Source: Hyperoodon ampullatus
Lineage: Eukaryota > Chordata > Mammalia > Artiodactyla > Ziphiidae
Direction of reading: 5' to 3'
Assembly (NCBI GenBank): GCA_949752795.1
Contig: CATKHW010000562.1
Span: 248,001 to 312,000 of the forward strand
Length of the DNA: 64,000 bases
Made by a program: the position numbers and the translations under genes. The notes under the pieces are model-generated. The model had not been told where the DNA came from and searched no databases. It saw only the letters and a program-made list of their open reading frames with translations. This document shows, piece after piece, positions 25,383 to 39,286 of the stretch. How positions within the stretch are numbered: the first letter of the stretch is position 1; each line of letters starts with the position of its first letter.

Positions 25383-27120
25383 ATAAGATATCACTTATGA
25401 AGATCCTGTAAACATGGCTACACTTGAACTGAGTTAGGAAAGAGAACAGTGTCTCACATTTAGAAAAAAACTCTTATGCCTGCTTAAGGGGGAAGGAGAG
25501 GTGGGGTGATGCATAAAACCAGAGTTTGATATAAGCACAGGTACCGTTCCAAAAACCAACTATGGAATAGACAAGACCTACACCTTCCTCAGTGAAAGGG
25601 ACTCAAAACCCCATATTTCGCGCAGAGGAATATATCTGACTAGTAAGAATCTTAAAACCTTTGGATTGATATGCCTCCGTAGGGAATCAAGTGTGTCTAG
25701 ACTGGCATAAACATGGCAGCGAGAATCAGCTCAAACCCACTATAAAAAGGAATTTCAAAAACAAAACAAAAAAACTGGGAAATTCTTTACATTTCCTTCA
25801 GGGTCTCTGATGAAACCTGGAATGACCCTATTTACAACGACAGCTGGAGGTTGCATAAGGCTGGACACTTGGGACTGAGAGGATTGGTGAGATTGGGTGA
25901 GCAAATGCAGACCATTTAAAGCAATAATGCATGGCACCCATTCCATGGGTCCCAACTCTCCAGGTTGAAGGGAATATTACTACAGTTATAACATGTACCG
26001 GAATCCTAGAGAACGGACACACTGTGAATACGAAAGGTTTCTAAAACTCAACGAATAGTCCCTCTCCTGGTGCTCCGGTTTGACTTTCCATCTGCTTTAC
26101 TATCAACCTCCCAACTTGGAGAGACAGCCCCTTTAACCTCCTGGTTCGCACAAGTTGCCAATTTGGCAGAGGATGAAAGGGAAGAGGGAGAACCAATGAG
26201 AGAGTAGCTGTTAGGCATTTGGACGGGCACATATCACTGAAATTTCCCGCCAGGAAGAAGAATTAACCAAAGACTCAGCCAGCCACCGGGAACCAGTATA
26301 GGTCCTGAAACAAAATTTTGGACTTGTGGTCAGCTCGCCAAAAACGAGTTGAAAAATGGAGCTCAGGGGCACAGCAATTCACAAACTGGCCGAGTAATAA
26401 AGGACAACTATCGTCCAAAAATCTGTTGAGGGAAGGCAACGAGGCGGACTTGAAAGCGAGGCAGAATACCAGGAAACAGATTTCAAGAGGTACGTTGGAA
26501 TCGCCTTTAAAGCACAGGAAGAGGGGCACAACTTCGACAATGATGCACTTGGCCAAAAAGGGCGTATGCGTTTCATCCTGAATATATTCAGGAGAAAACG
26601 CATACGCCCTTTTGGGCCAAGCAAGCAAGCGGGCAATGCAAATCTGCACTACAAAGAAGTATCACTTCCCACCGGTCAAAAGGGACATCCACAAAATGTG
26701 TAAAAACCAGAAAGGCAAGACAGGCACTGGAGAACAGGGAGTCTTGTTATGCTGATGGGCGGGATGTAAATTGCCAACTGCCTCTCTGGAAGAGTGCATT
26801 GTGTTCCCTAAAAGAAGTAAACAACAGAGCTACAGAGCCAAGGGCACTTCCAGTCTAGGGAATATACCTTGGGAAAACTGAAAATCAATAAGACAGAGCC
26901 ACCCCAAAATTTAGGGCTGCATGCTTACAAGGACCTCAACATGGGTACACCTTAAATATCCCGGGAAATATAAAAATGGTTCAAAAAATTGTGGTACTTA
27001 CGTACGATGGAATATCCCTCAGCCATGAAATCAATGTTATAAGACCAGTAGCAGTAAAATGGGTGGATTCAGGTACGATGATTTTAAGTGAAAGAAGTCG
27101 CACAGAAAAAGAAACTTATC
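25383..27120 (+). repeat. Satellite monomer 9 (first half of a duplicated dimer)
   Basis: 1,738 bp. It carries the private variant GTACCGGAATCC, otherwise seen only in monomer 11, two monomers downstream. The palindrome at 26548-26621 has core damage (TTTCATCCTG). Confidence 0.85.
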
Positions 27121-28857
27121 ATAAGATATCACTTATGAAGATCCTGTAAACATGGCTCCACTTGAACTGAGTTAGGAAAGAGAAGAATGTCTCACATTTA
27201 GAAAACACTCTTATGCCTGCTTAAGGGGGAAGGAGAGGTGGGGTGGTGCATAAAACCAGAGTTTGATATAAGCACAGGTACCGTTCCAAAAACCAACTAT
27301 GGAATAGACAAGACCTACACCTTCCTCAGTGAAAGGGACTCAAAACCCCATATTTCCCGCAGAGGAATATATCTGACTGGTAAGAATCTTAAAACCTATG
27401 TATTGATATGTCTCTGTAAGGGAATCAAGTGTGTCTAGACTGGCATAAACATGGCAGCGAGAATCAGCTCAAATCCACTATAAAAAGGAATTTCAAAAAC
27501 AAAACAAGAAAAGTGGGAAATTCTTTACAATTCCTTCAGGGTCTCTGATGAAACCTGGAATGACAATATCTACAATGACAGCTGGATGTGGCATAAGGCT
27601 GGACACTTGGGACTGAGAGGATTGGTGAGATTGGGTGAGCAAATGCAGACCCTTTAAAGCAATAATGCATGGCACCCATTCCATGGGTCCCAACTCTACA
27701 GGTTGAAGGGAATATTACTACAGTTATAACATGTACGAGAAACCTAGAGAACGGACACATTGTGAATATGAAAGGTTTCTAAAACTCAACGAATAGTCCC
27801 TCTCCTGGTGCCCCGGTTTGACTTTCCATCTGCTTTACTATCAATCTCCCAAATTGGAGAGACAGCCCCTTCAACCTCCTGGTTCACACAGGTTTCCAAT
27901 TTGGCAGAGGATGAAAGGGAAGAGGGAGAACCAATGAGAGAGTAGCTGTTAGGTATTTGGTCGGGCACATATCACTCTAACTTCCCGGCAGGAAGAAGAA
28001 TTAACCAAAGTCTCAGCCACCCACCGGGAACCAGTATAGGTCCTGAACCAAAATTTTGGACTTGCGGTCAGCTCACCAAAAACGAGTTGAAAAATGGAGC
28101 TCAGGGGCACAGCAATTCACAAACTGGCCGAGTAATAAAGGACAACTATCGTCCAAAAATCTGTTGAGGGAAGGCAACGAGGCGGACTTGAAAGCGAGGC
28201 AGAATAGCGGGAAACAGATTTCAAGGGGTACGTTGGAATCACCTTTAAAGCACAGGAAGAGGGGCACAACTTCGACAATGATGCACTTGGCCAAAAAGGG
28301 CGTATGCGTTTTCTCCTGAATATATTCAGGAGAAAACGCATACGCCCTTTTTGGCCAAGCAAGCAAGCGGGCAATGCAAATCTGCACTACAAAGAAGTAT
28401 CACTTCCCACCGGTCAAAAGGGACATCCACAAAATGTGTAAAAACCAGAAAGGCAAGACAGGCCCTGGAGAACAGGGAGCCTTGTTATGCTGATGGGCGG
28501 GATGTAAATTGCCAACTGCCTCTCTGGAGGAGTGCATTGTGTTCCCTAAAACAAGTAAACAACAGAGCTACAGAGCCAAGGGCACTTCCAGTCTAGGGAA
28601 TATACCTTGGGAAAACTGAAAATCAATAAGACAGAGCCACCCCAAAATTTAGGGCTGCACTGCTTACCAGGACCTCAACTTGGGTACACCTTAAATACCC
28701 CAGGAAATATAAAAATGGTTCAAAAAATTGTGGTACTTACGTACGATGGAATATCTCTCAGCCATGAAATCAATGTCATAAGACCAGTAGCAGCAAAATG
28801 GGTAGATTCAGTTACGATGATTCTAAGTGAAATAAGTCACAGAGAAAGAAACTTATC
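27121..28857 (+). repeat. Satellite monomer 10 (second half of a duplicated dimer)
   Basis: 1,737 bp. It shares GTACGAGAAACC, CCCCTTCAACC and GGTATTTGGTC with monomer 12 only, at an offset of 3,476 bp. Confidence 0.85.
28286..28359. repeat. Perfect 74-bp palindrome of monomer 10
   Basis: Two 37-base arms with no spacer and no mismatch. The left arm starts CTTGGCCAAAAAGGGCG and the centre is GAATATATTC. Other copies that look perfect are at 33499-33572 (monomer 13), 35238-35311 (monomer 14) and 45897-45970 (monomer 20). The remaining interior copies have one to several mismatches. It could extrude as a cruciform. The right arm sits directly upstream of the recognisable L1 ORF2 part. Confidence 0.95.
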
Positions 28858-30596
28858 ATAAGATATCACTTATGAAGATCCTGTAAACATGGCTACACTT
28901 GAACTGAGTTAGGAAAGAGAACAGTGACTCACATTTAGAAAACACTCGTATGCCTGCTTAAGGGGGAAGGAGAGGTGGGGTGATGCATAAACCCAGAGTT
29001 TGATATAAGCACAGGTACCGTTCCAAAAACCAACTATGGAATAGGCAAGACCTACACCTTCCTCAGTGAAAGGGAATCAAAACCCCATATTTCCCACAGA
29101 GGAATATATCTGACTAGTAAGAATCTTAAAACCTATGTATTGATATGTCTCTGTAAGGGAATCAAGTGTGTCTAGACTGGCATAAACATGGCAGCGAGAA
29201 TCAGCTCAAACCCTCTATAAAAAGGAATTTCAAAAACAAAACAAAAAAACTGGGAAATTCTTTACAATTCCTTCAGGGTCTCTGATGAACCCTGGAATGA
29301 CCCTATCTACAACGACAGCTGGATGTGGCATAAGGCTGGACTCTTGGGACTGAGAGAATTGGTGAGATTGGGTGAGCAAATGCAGACCCTTTAAAGCAAT
29401 AATGCATGGCACCCATTCCATGGGTCCCAACTCTCCAGGTTGAAGGGAATATTACTACAGTTATAACATGTACCGGAATCCAAGAGAACGGACACACTGT
29501 GAATACGAAAGGTTTCTAAAACTCAACGAATAGTCCCTCTCCTGGTGCTCCGGTTTAACTTTCCATCTGCTTTACTATCAACCTCCCAACTTGGAGAGAC
29601 AGCCCCTTTAACCTCCTTGTTCGCACAGGTTGCCAATTTGGAAGAGGATGAAAGGGAAGAGGGAGAACCAATGAGAGAGTAGCTGTTAGGCATTTGGATG
29701 GGCACATATCACTGTAATTTCCCGGCAGGAAGAAGAATTAACCAAAGTCTCAGCCACCCACCGGGAACCAGTATAGGTCCTGAACCAAAATTTTGGACTT
29801 GCGGTCAGCTCACCAAAAACGAGTTGAAAAATGGAGCTCAGGGGCACAGCAATTCACAAACTGGCCGAGTAATAAAGAACAACTATCGTCCAAAAATCTG
29901 TTGAGGGAAGGCAACGAGGCGGACTTGAAAGCGAGGCAGAATAGCAGGAAACAGATTTCAAGAGGTACGTTGGAATCGCCTTTAAAGCACAGGAAGAGGG
30001 GCACAACTTCGACAATGATGCACTTGGCCAAAAAGGGCGTATGCGTTTTCTCCTGAATATATTCAGGAGAAAACGCATTCGCCCTTTTTAGCCAAGCAAG
30101 CAAGCGGGAAATGCAAATCTGCACTACAAAGAAGTATCACTTCCCACCGGTCAAAAGGGACATCCACAAAATGTGTAAAAACCAGAAAGGCAAGACAGGC
30201 CCTGGAGAACAGGGAGCCTTGTTATGCTGATGGGCGGGATGTAAATTTCCAACTGCCTCTCTGGGGGAGTGCATTGTGTTCCCTAAAACAAGTAAAGAAC
30301 AGAGCTACAGAGCCAAGGGCACTTCCAGTCTAGGGAATATACCTTGGGAAAACTGAAAATCAATAAGACAGAGCCACCCCAAAATTTAGGGCTGCACTGC
30401 TTACAAGGACCTCAACTTGGGTACACCTTAAATATCCCAGGAAATATAAAAATGGTTCAAAAAATTTTGGTACTTACGTACGATGGAATATCCCTCATCT
30501 ATGAAATCAATGTCATAAGACCAGTAGCAGCAAAATGGGTGGCTTCAGGTACGATGATTCTAAGTGAAATAAGTCGCACAGAAAAAGAAACTTATC
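28858..30596 (+). repeat. Satellite monomer 11 (first half of the second dimer copy)
   Basis: 1,739 bp. Shares GTACCGGAATCC with monomer 9. The palindrome at 30023-30096 has right-arm changes (CGCATTCGCCC and TTTTTAGCC). Confidence 0.85.
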
Positions 30597-32334
30597 ATAA
30601 GATATCACTTATGAAGATCCTGTAAACATGGTTACACATGAACTGAGTTAGGAAAGAGAAGAATGTCTCACGTTTAGAAAACACTCTTATGCCTGCTTAA
30701 GGGGGAAGGAGAGGTAGGGTAATGCATAAAACCAGAGTTTGATATAAGCACAGGTACTGTTCCAAAAACCAACTATGGAATAGACAAGACCTACACCTTC
30801 CTCAGTGAAAGGGACTCAAAACCCCATATTTCCCGCAGAGGAATATATCTGACTAGTAAGAATCTTAAAACCTATGTATTGATATGTCTCCGTAAGGGAA
30901 CCAAGTGTGTCTAGACTGGCATAAACATGGCAGCGAGAATCAGCTCAAACCCACTATAAAAAGGTATTTCAAAAACAAAACAAGAAAACTGGGAAATTCT
31001 TTACAATTCCTTCAGGGTCTCTGATGAAACCTGGAATGACCCGATGTACAATGACAGCAGGATTTGGCATGAGCCTGGACACTTGGGACTGAGAGGATTG
31101 GTGAGATTGGGTGAGCAAATGCAGACCCTTTAAAGCAATAATGCATGGCACCCATTCCATGGGTCCCAACTCTCCAGGTTGAAGGGAATATTACTACAGT
31201 TATAACATGTACGAGAAACCTAGAGAACGGAGACACTGTGAATATGAAAGGTTTCTAAAACTCAACGAATAGTCCCTCTCCTGGTGCTCCGGTTTGACTT
31301 TCCATCTGCTTTACTATCAATCTCCCAACTTGGAGAGACAGCCCCTTCAACCTCCTGGTTCACACAGGTTTCCAATTTGGCAGAGGATGAAAGGGAAGAG
31401 GGAGAACCAATGAGAGAGTAGCTGTTAGGTATTTGGTCAGGCACATATCACTGTAACTTCCCGGCAGGAAGAAGAATTAACTAAAGTCTCAGCCACCCAC
31501 CGGGAACCAGTATAGGTCCTGAACCAAAATTTTGGACGTGCGGTCAGCTCACCAAAAACGAGTTGAAAAATGGAGCTCAGGGGCACAGCCATTCACAAAC
31601 TGGCCGAGTAATAAAGGACAACTATCGTCCAAAAATCTGTTGAGGGAAGGCAACGAGGTGGACTCGAAAGCGAGGCAGAATAGCAGGAAACAGATTTCAA
31701 GAGGTACGTTGGAATCGCCTTTAAAGCACAGGAAGAGGGGCACAACATCGACAATGATGCACTTGGCCAAAAAGGGCGTATGCGTTTTCTCCTGAATATA
31801 TTCAGGAGAAAACGCATATGCCCTTTTTGGCCAAGCAAGCAAGCGGGCAATGCAAATCTGCACTACAAAGAAGTATCACTTCCCACCGGTCAAAAGGGAC
31901 ATCCACAAAATGTGTAAAAACCAGAAAGGCAAGACAGGCCCTGGAGAACAGGGAGCCTTGTTATGCTGATGGGCGGGATGTAAATTGCCAACTGCCTCTC
32001 TGGAGGAGTGCATTGTGTTCCCTAAAACAAGTAAAGAACAGAGCTACAGAGCCAAGGGCACTTCCAGTCTAGGGAATATACCTTGGGAAAACTGAAAATC
32101 AATAAGACAGAGCCACCCCAAAATTTAGGGCTGCACTGCTTACAGGGAACTCATCTTGGGTACACCTTAAATATCCCAGGAAATATAAAAATGGTTCCAA
32201 AAATTGTGGTACTTACGTACGATGGAATATCCCTAGGCCATAAAATCAATGTCATAAGACCAGTAGCAGCAAATGGGTGGATTCAGGTATGATGATTCTA
32301 AGTGAAATAAGTCACACAGAAAAAGAAACTTATC
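30597..32334 (+). repeat. Satellite monomer 12 (second half of the second dimer copy)
   Basis: 1,738 bp. Shares GTACGAGAAACC and CCCCTTCAACC with monomer 10. The palindrome at 31762-31835 has one mismatch. Confidence 0.85.
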
Positions 32335-34073
32335 ATAAGATATCACTTATGAAGATCCTGTAAACATGGCTACACTTGAACTGAGTTAGGAAAGAGAACA
32401 GTGTCTGAAATTTAGAAAACACCCCTATGCTTGCTTAAGGGGGAAGGAGAGGTGGTGTGATGCATAAAACCAGAGTTTGATATAAGCACAGGTACCGTTC
32501 CAAAAACCAACTATGGAATAGACAAGACCTACACCTTCCTCAGTGAAAGGGACTCAAAACCCCATATTTCCCGCAGAGGAATATATCTGTCTAGTAAGAA
32601 TCTTAAAACCTATGTATTGATATGTCTCCGTAAGGGAATCAAGTGTGTCTAGACTGGCATAAACATGGCAGCGAGAATCAGCTCAAACCCACTATAAAAA
32701 GGAATTTCAAAAACAAAACAAAAAAACTGGGAAATTCTTTACAATTCCTTCAGGGTCTCTGATGAAACCTGGAATGACCCTATCTACAATGACAGCTGGA
32801 TGTGGCATAAGGAGGGACACTTGGGACTGAGACGATTGGTGAGATTGGGTGAGCAAATGCAGACCCTTTAAAGCACAAATGCCTGGCACCCATTCCTAGG
32901 GTCCAAACTCTCCAGGTTGAAGGGAATATTACTACAGCTATAACATGTACGGGAAACCTAGAGAACGGACACACTGTGACTACGAAAGGTTTCTAAAACT
33001 CAACTAATAGTCCCTCTCCTGGTGCTCCGGTTTGACTTTCCATCTGCTTTACTATCAACCTCCCAACTTGGAGAGACAGCCCCTTTAACCTCCTGGTTCG
33101 CACAGGTTGCCAATTTGGCATAGTATGAAAGGGAAGAGGGAGAACCAATGAGAGAGTAGCTGTTAGGCATTTGAACGGGCACATATCACTTTAATTTCCG
33201 TCAGGAAGAAGAATTAACCAAAGTCTCAGCCCCCCACTGGGAACCAGCATAGGTCCTGAACCAAAATTTTGGACTTGCGGTGAGCTCACCAAAAACGAGT
33301 TGAAAAATGGAGCTCAGGGGCACAGCAATTCACAAACCGGCCGAGTAATAAAGGACAACCATCGTACAAAAATCTGTTGAGTGAAGGCAACGAGGCGGAC
33401 TTGAAAGCGAGGCAGAATAGCAGGAAACAGATTTCAAGAGGTACGTTGGAATCGCCTTTAAAGCACAGGAAGAGGGGCACAACTTCGACAATGATGCACT
33501 TGGCCAAAAAGGGCGTATGCGTTTTCTCCTGAATATATTCAGGAGAAAACGCATACGCCCTTTTTGGCCAAGCAAGCAAGCGGGCAATGCAAATCTGCAC
33601 TACAAAGAAGTATCACTTCCCAATGGTCAAAAGCGACATCCACAAAATGTGTAAAAACCAGAAAGGCAAGACAGGCCCTGGAGAACAGGGAGCCTTGTTA
33701 TGCTGATGGGCGGGATGTAAATTGCCAACTGTCTCTCTGGAGGAGTACATTGTGTTCCCTAAAACAAGTAAAGAACAGAGCTACAGAGCCAAGGGCACTT
33801 CCAGTCTAGGGAATATTCCTTGGGAAAACTGAATATCAATAAGACAGAGCCACCCCAAAATTTAGGGCTGCACTGCTTACAAGGACCTCAACTTGGGTAC
33901 ACCTTAAATATCCCAGGAAATATAAAAATGGTTCAGGAAATTGCTGGTACTTACGTACGATGGAATATCCCTCAGCCATGAAATCAATGTCATAAGACCA
34001 GTAGCAGCAAAATGGTTGGATTCAGGTACGATGATTCTAAGTGAAATAAGTCACACAGAAAAAGAAACTTATC
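32335..34073 (+). repeat. Satellite monomer 13
   Basis: 1,739 bp, with a perfect palindrome at 33499-33572. The variant CATTCCTAGGGTCC is shared with monomer 15, and CAACCATCGTAC with monomers 14 and 15. Confidence 0.85.
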
Positions 34074-35810
34074 ATAAGATATCACTTATGAAGATCCTGT
34101 AAACATGGCTACACTTGAACTGAGTTAGGAAAGAGAACTGTGTCTCACATTTAGAAAACACTCTTATGCCTGCTTAAGGGGGAAGGAGAGGTGGGGTGAT
34201 GCATAAAACCAGAGTTTGATATAAGCACAGGTACCGTTCCAAAAACCAACTATGGAATAGAAAAGACCTACACCTTCCTCAGTGAACGGGACTCAAAACC
34301 CCATATTTCCCGCAGAAGAATATATCTGACTAGTAAGAATCTTAAAACCTATGTATTGATATGTCTCCGTAAGGGAATCAAGTGAGTCTAGACTGGCATA
34401 AACATGGCATCGAGAATCAGCTCAATCCCACTATAAAAAGGAATTTCAAAAACAAAACAAAAAAACTTTGAAATTCTTTACAATTCCTTCAGGGTCTCTG
34501 ATGAAACCTGGAATGACCCTATCTACAACGACAGCTGGATGTGGCATAAGGCTGCACACTTGGGACTGAGAGGATTGGTGAGATTGGGTGAGCAAATGCA
34601 GACCCTTTAAAGCAATAATGCATGGCACCCATGCCATGGGTCCCAACTCTCCAGGTTGAAGGGAATATTACTACAGTTATAACATGTACGGGAAACCTAG
34701 AGAACGGACACACTGTGAATACCAAAGGTTTCTAAAACTCAACGAATAGTCCCTCTCCTGGTGCTCCGGTTTGACTTTCCATCTGCTTTACTATCAACCT
34801 CTCAACTTGGAGAGACAGCCCCTTTAACCTCCTGGTTCGCACAGGTTTCCAATTTGGCAGAGGATGAAAAGGAAGAGGGAGAACCAATGAGAGAGTAGCT
34901 GTTAGGCATTTGAACGGGCACATATCACATTAATTTCCGGCAGGAAGAAGAATTAACCAAAGTCTCAGCCCCCCACCGGGTACCAGCATAGGTCCTGAAC
35001 CAAAATTTTGGACTTGCGGTCAGCTCACCAAAAACGAGTTGAAAAATGGAGCTCAGGGGCACAGCAATTCACAAACTGGCCGAGTAATAAAGGACAACCA
35101 TCGTACAACAATCTGTTGAGCGAAGGCAACGAGGCGGACTTGAAAGCGAGGCAGCATAGCAGGAAACAGATTTCAAGAGGTACGTTGGAATCGCCTTTAA
35201 AGCACAGGAAGAGGGGCACAACTTCGACAATGATGCACTTGGCCAAAAAGGGCGTATGCGTTTTCTCCTGAATATATTCAGGAGAAAACGCATACGCCCT
35301 TTTTGGCCAAGCAAGCAAACGGGCAATGCAAATCTGGACTACAAAGAAGTATCACTTCCCAACGGTCAAAAGCGACATCCACAAAATGTGTAAAAACCAG
35401 AAAGGCAAGACAGGCCCTGGAGAACAGGGAGCCTTGTTATGCTGATGGGCGGGATGTAAACTGCCAACTGCCTCTCTGGAGGAGTGCATTGTGTTCCCTA
35501 AAACAAGTAAACAACAGAGCTACTGAGCCAAGGGCACTTCAGTCTAGGGAATATACCTTGGGAAAACTGAAAATCAATAAGACAGAGCCACCCCAAAATT
35601 TAGGGCTGCACTGCTTACAAGGACCTCAACTTGGGTACACCTTAAATATCCCAGGAAATATAAAAATGGTTCAGAAAATTGTGGTACTTACGTACGATGG
35701 AATATCCCTCAGCCATGAAATCAATGTCATAAGACCAGTAGCAGCAAAATGGGTGGATTCAGGTACGATGATTCTAAGTGAAATAAGTCACACAGAAAAA
35801 GAAACTTATC
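34074..35810 (+). repeat. Satellite monomer 14
   Basis: 1,737 bp, with a perfect palindrome at 35238-35311. A one-base deletion near 35540 (CACTTCAGTC for CACTTCCAGTC) joins two L1-like reading frames. Confidence 0.85.
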
Positions 35811-35839
35811 ATAAGATATCACTTATGAAGATCCTGTAA
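35303..35839 (+). pseudogene. 178-codon LINE-1 ORF2 C-terminal-like reading frame
   Basis: In monomer 14 a one-base deletion near 35540 fuses the two plus-strand L1-like frames that are separate in the other monomers. It restores colinearity with the L1 ORF2 C-terminus: NCQLPLWRSALCSLKQ in the middle corresponds to the L1 block with PLWRTVW, and ILSEISHTEKETYH lies near the end. The frame starts inside the palindrome arm (MAKQ) and runs 28 bp into monomer 15. It lacks reverse transcriptase and endonuclease, has no promoter I can see, and is best read as a chance repair of a relic. An expressed short protein cannot be excluded from sequence alone. Confidence 0.55.
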
Positions 35840-37549
35840 ACATGGCTACACTTGAACTGAGTTAGGAAAGAGAACAGTGTCTCACATTTAGAAAACACTC
35901 TTATGCCTGCTGAAGGGGGAAGGAGAGGTGGGGTGATGCATAAAACCAGAGTTTGATATAAGCACAGGTACCGTTCCAAAAACCAACTATGGAATAGACA
36001 AGACCTACACCTTCCTCAGTGAAAGGGACTCAAAACCCCATATTTCCCGCAGAGGAATATATCTGACTAGTAAGAATCTTAAAACCTATGTATTGATATG
36101 TCTCCATAAGGGAATCAAGTGGGTCTAGACTGGCATAAACATGGCAGCGAGAATCAGCTCAAACCCACTATAAAAAGGAATTTCAAAAACAAAACAAAAA
36201 AACTGGGAAATTCTTTACAATTCCTTCAGGGTCTCTGATGAAACCTGGAATGACCCTATCTACAATGACAGCTGGATGTGGCATAAGGAAGGACACTTGG
36301 GACTGAGACAATTGGTGAGATTGGGTGAGCAAATGCAGACCCTTTAAAGCACAAATGCCTGGCACCCATTCCTAGGGTCCAAACTCTCCAGGTTGAAGGG
36401 AATATTACTACAGCTATAACATGTACGGGAAACCTAGAGAACGGACACACTGTGAATACGAAAGGTTTCTAAAACTCAACGAATAGTCCCTCTCCTGGTG
36501 CTCCGGTTTGACTTTCCATCTGCTTTACTATCAACCTCCCAACTTGGAGAGACAGCCCCTTTAACCTCCTGGTTCGCACAGGTTGCCAATTTGGCAGAGT
36601 ATGAAAGGGAAGAGGGAGAACCAATGAGAGAGTAGCTATTAGGCATTTGAACGGGCACATATCACATTAATTTCCGGCAGGAAGAAGAATTAACCAAAGT
36701 CTCAGCCCCCCACCGGGTACCAGCATAGGTCCTGAACCAAAATTTTGGACTTGCGGTCAGCTCACCAAAAACGAGTTGAAAAATGGAGCTCAGGGGCACA
36801 GCAATTCACAAACTGGCCGAGTAATAAAGGACAACCATCGTACAAAAATCTGTTGAGGGAAGGCAACGAGGCGGACTTGAAAGCGAGGCAGCATAGCAGG
36901 AAACAGATTTCAAGAGGTACATTGGAATCGCCTCTAAAGCACAGGAAGAGGGGCACAACTTCGACAGTGATGCACTTGGCCAAAAAGCGTGTATGCGTTT
37001 TCTCCTGAATATATTCAGGAGAAAACGCATACGGCCTTTTTGGCCAAGCAAGCAAGTGGGCAATGCAAATCTGCACTACAAAGAAGTATCTCTTCCCACC
37101 TGTCAAAAGGGACATCCACAAAAATGTGTAAAAACCAGAAAGGCAAGACAGGCCCTGGAGAACAGGGAGCCTTGTTATGCTGATGGGCGGGATGTAAATT
37201 GCCAACTGCCTCTCCGGAGGAGTACATTGTGTTCCCTAAAACAAGTAAAGAACAGAGCTACAGAGCCAAGGGCACTTCCAGTCTAGGGAATATACCTTGG
37301 GAAAACTGAAAATGAATAAGACAGAGCCACCCCAAAATTTAGGGCTGCACTGATTACAAGGACCTCAACTTGGGTACACATTGAATATCCCAGGAAATAT
37401 AAAAATGGATCAGAAAATTGTGGTACTTACGTACGATGGAATATCCCTCAGCCATGAAATCAATGTCATAAGACCAGTAGCAGCAAAATGGGTGGATTCA
37501 GGTACGATGATTCTAAGTGAAATAAGTCACACAGAAAAAGAAACTTATC
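35811..37549 (+). repeat. Satellite monomer 15
   Basis: 1,739 bp. Resembles monomer 13 more than its neighbours. The palindrome at 36975-37048 has changes in both arms (AAGCGTGTATGCG on the left, CATACGGCC on the right). Confidence 0.85.
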
Positions 37550-39286
37550 ATAAGATATCACTTATGAAGTTCCTGTAAACATGGCTACACTTGAACTGAG
37601 TTAGGAAAGAGAACAGTGTCTCACATTTAGAAAACACTCTTATGCCTGCTTAAGGGGGAAGGAGAGGTGGGGTGATGCATAAAACCAGAGTTTGATATAA
37701 GCACAGGTACCGTTCCAAAAACCAACTATGGAATAGACAAGACCTACACCTTCCTCAGTGAAAGGGACTCAAAACCCCATATTTCCAGCAGAGGAATGTA
37801 TCTGACCAGTAAGAATATTAAAACCTATATATTGATATGTCTCCGTAAGGGAATCAAGTGTGTCTAGACTGGCATAAAAATGGCAGCGAGAATCAGCTCA
37901 AACACACTATAAAAAGGAATTTCAAAAACATAACAAAAAAACTGGGAAATTCTTTACAATTCCTTCAGGGTCTCTGATGAAACCTGGAATGAACCGTTCT
38001 ACAACGACAGCTGGATGTGGCATAAGGAGGGACAATTGGGACTGAGACGATTGGTGAGATTGGGTGAGCAAATGCAGACGCTGTAAAGCAATAATGCATG
38101 GCACCCATTCCATGGGTCCCAACTCTCCGGGTTGAAGGGAATATTACTACAGCTATAACATGTTCGGGAAACCTAGAGAACGGACACACTGTGAATACGA
38201 AAGGTCTCTAAAACTAAACGAATAGTCCCTCTCCTGGTGCTCCGGTTTGACCTTCCATCTGCTTTACTATCAACCTCCCAACTTGGAGAGACAACCCCTT
38301 TAACCTCCTGGTTCGCACAGGTTTCCAATTTGGCAGAGGATGAAAGGGAAGAGGGAGAACCAATGAGAGAGTAGCTGTTAGGCATTTGGACGGGCACATA
38401 TCACTGTAATTTCCCGGCAGGAAGAAGAATTAACCAAAGTCTCAGCCAACCACCGGGAATCAGTATAGGACCTGAACCAAAATTTTGGACTTGCGGTCAG
38501 CTAACCAAAAACGAGTTGAAAAATGGAGCTCAGGGGCACAGCAATTCACAAATTGGCCGAGTAATAAAGGACAACTATCGTCCAAAAATCTGTTGAGGGA
38601 AGGCAACGAGGTGGACTTGAAAGCGAGGCAGATTAGCAGGAAACAGATTTCAAGAGGTACGTTGGAATCGCCTTTAAAGCACAGGAAGAGGGGCACAACT
38701 TCGACAATGATGCACTTGGCCAAAATGGGCGTATGCGTTTTCTCCTGAATATATTCAGGAGAAAACGCATACGCCCTTTTTGGCCAAGCAAGCAAGCGGG
38801 CAATGCAAATCTGCACTACAAAGAAGTATCACTTCCCACCGGTCAAAAGGAACATCCACAAAATGTGTAAAAACCAGAAAGGCAAGACAGGCCCTGGAGA
38901 ACATGGAGCCTTGTTATGCTGATGGGCGGGATGTAAATTGCCAACTGCCTCTCTGGAGGAGTGCATTGTGTTCCCTAAAACAAGTAAAGAACAGAGCTAC
39001 AGAGCCAAGGGCACTTCCAGTCTAAGGAATATACCTTGGGAAAACTGAAAATCAATAAGACAGAGCCACCCCAAAATTTAGGGCTGCAGTGCTTACAAGG
39101 ACCTCAACTTGGGTACACCTTAAATATCCCAGGAAATATAAAAATGGTTCAAAAAATTGTGGTACTTACGTACGATGGAATATCCCTCAGCCATGAAATC
39201 AATGTCAAGACCAGTAGCAGCAAAATGGGTGGATTCAGGAACGATGATTCTAAGTGAAAGTAGTCACAGAGAAAAAGAAACTTATC
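37550..39286 (+). repeat. Satellite monomer 16
   Basis: 1,737 bp. Private changes include TTTCCAGCAGAGG and GAACCGTTCTAC. The palindrome at 38715-38788 has one mismatch (CAAAATGGGC). Confidence 0.85.
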
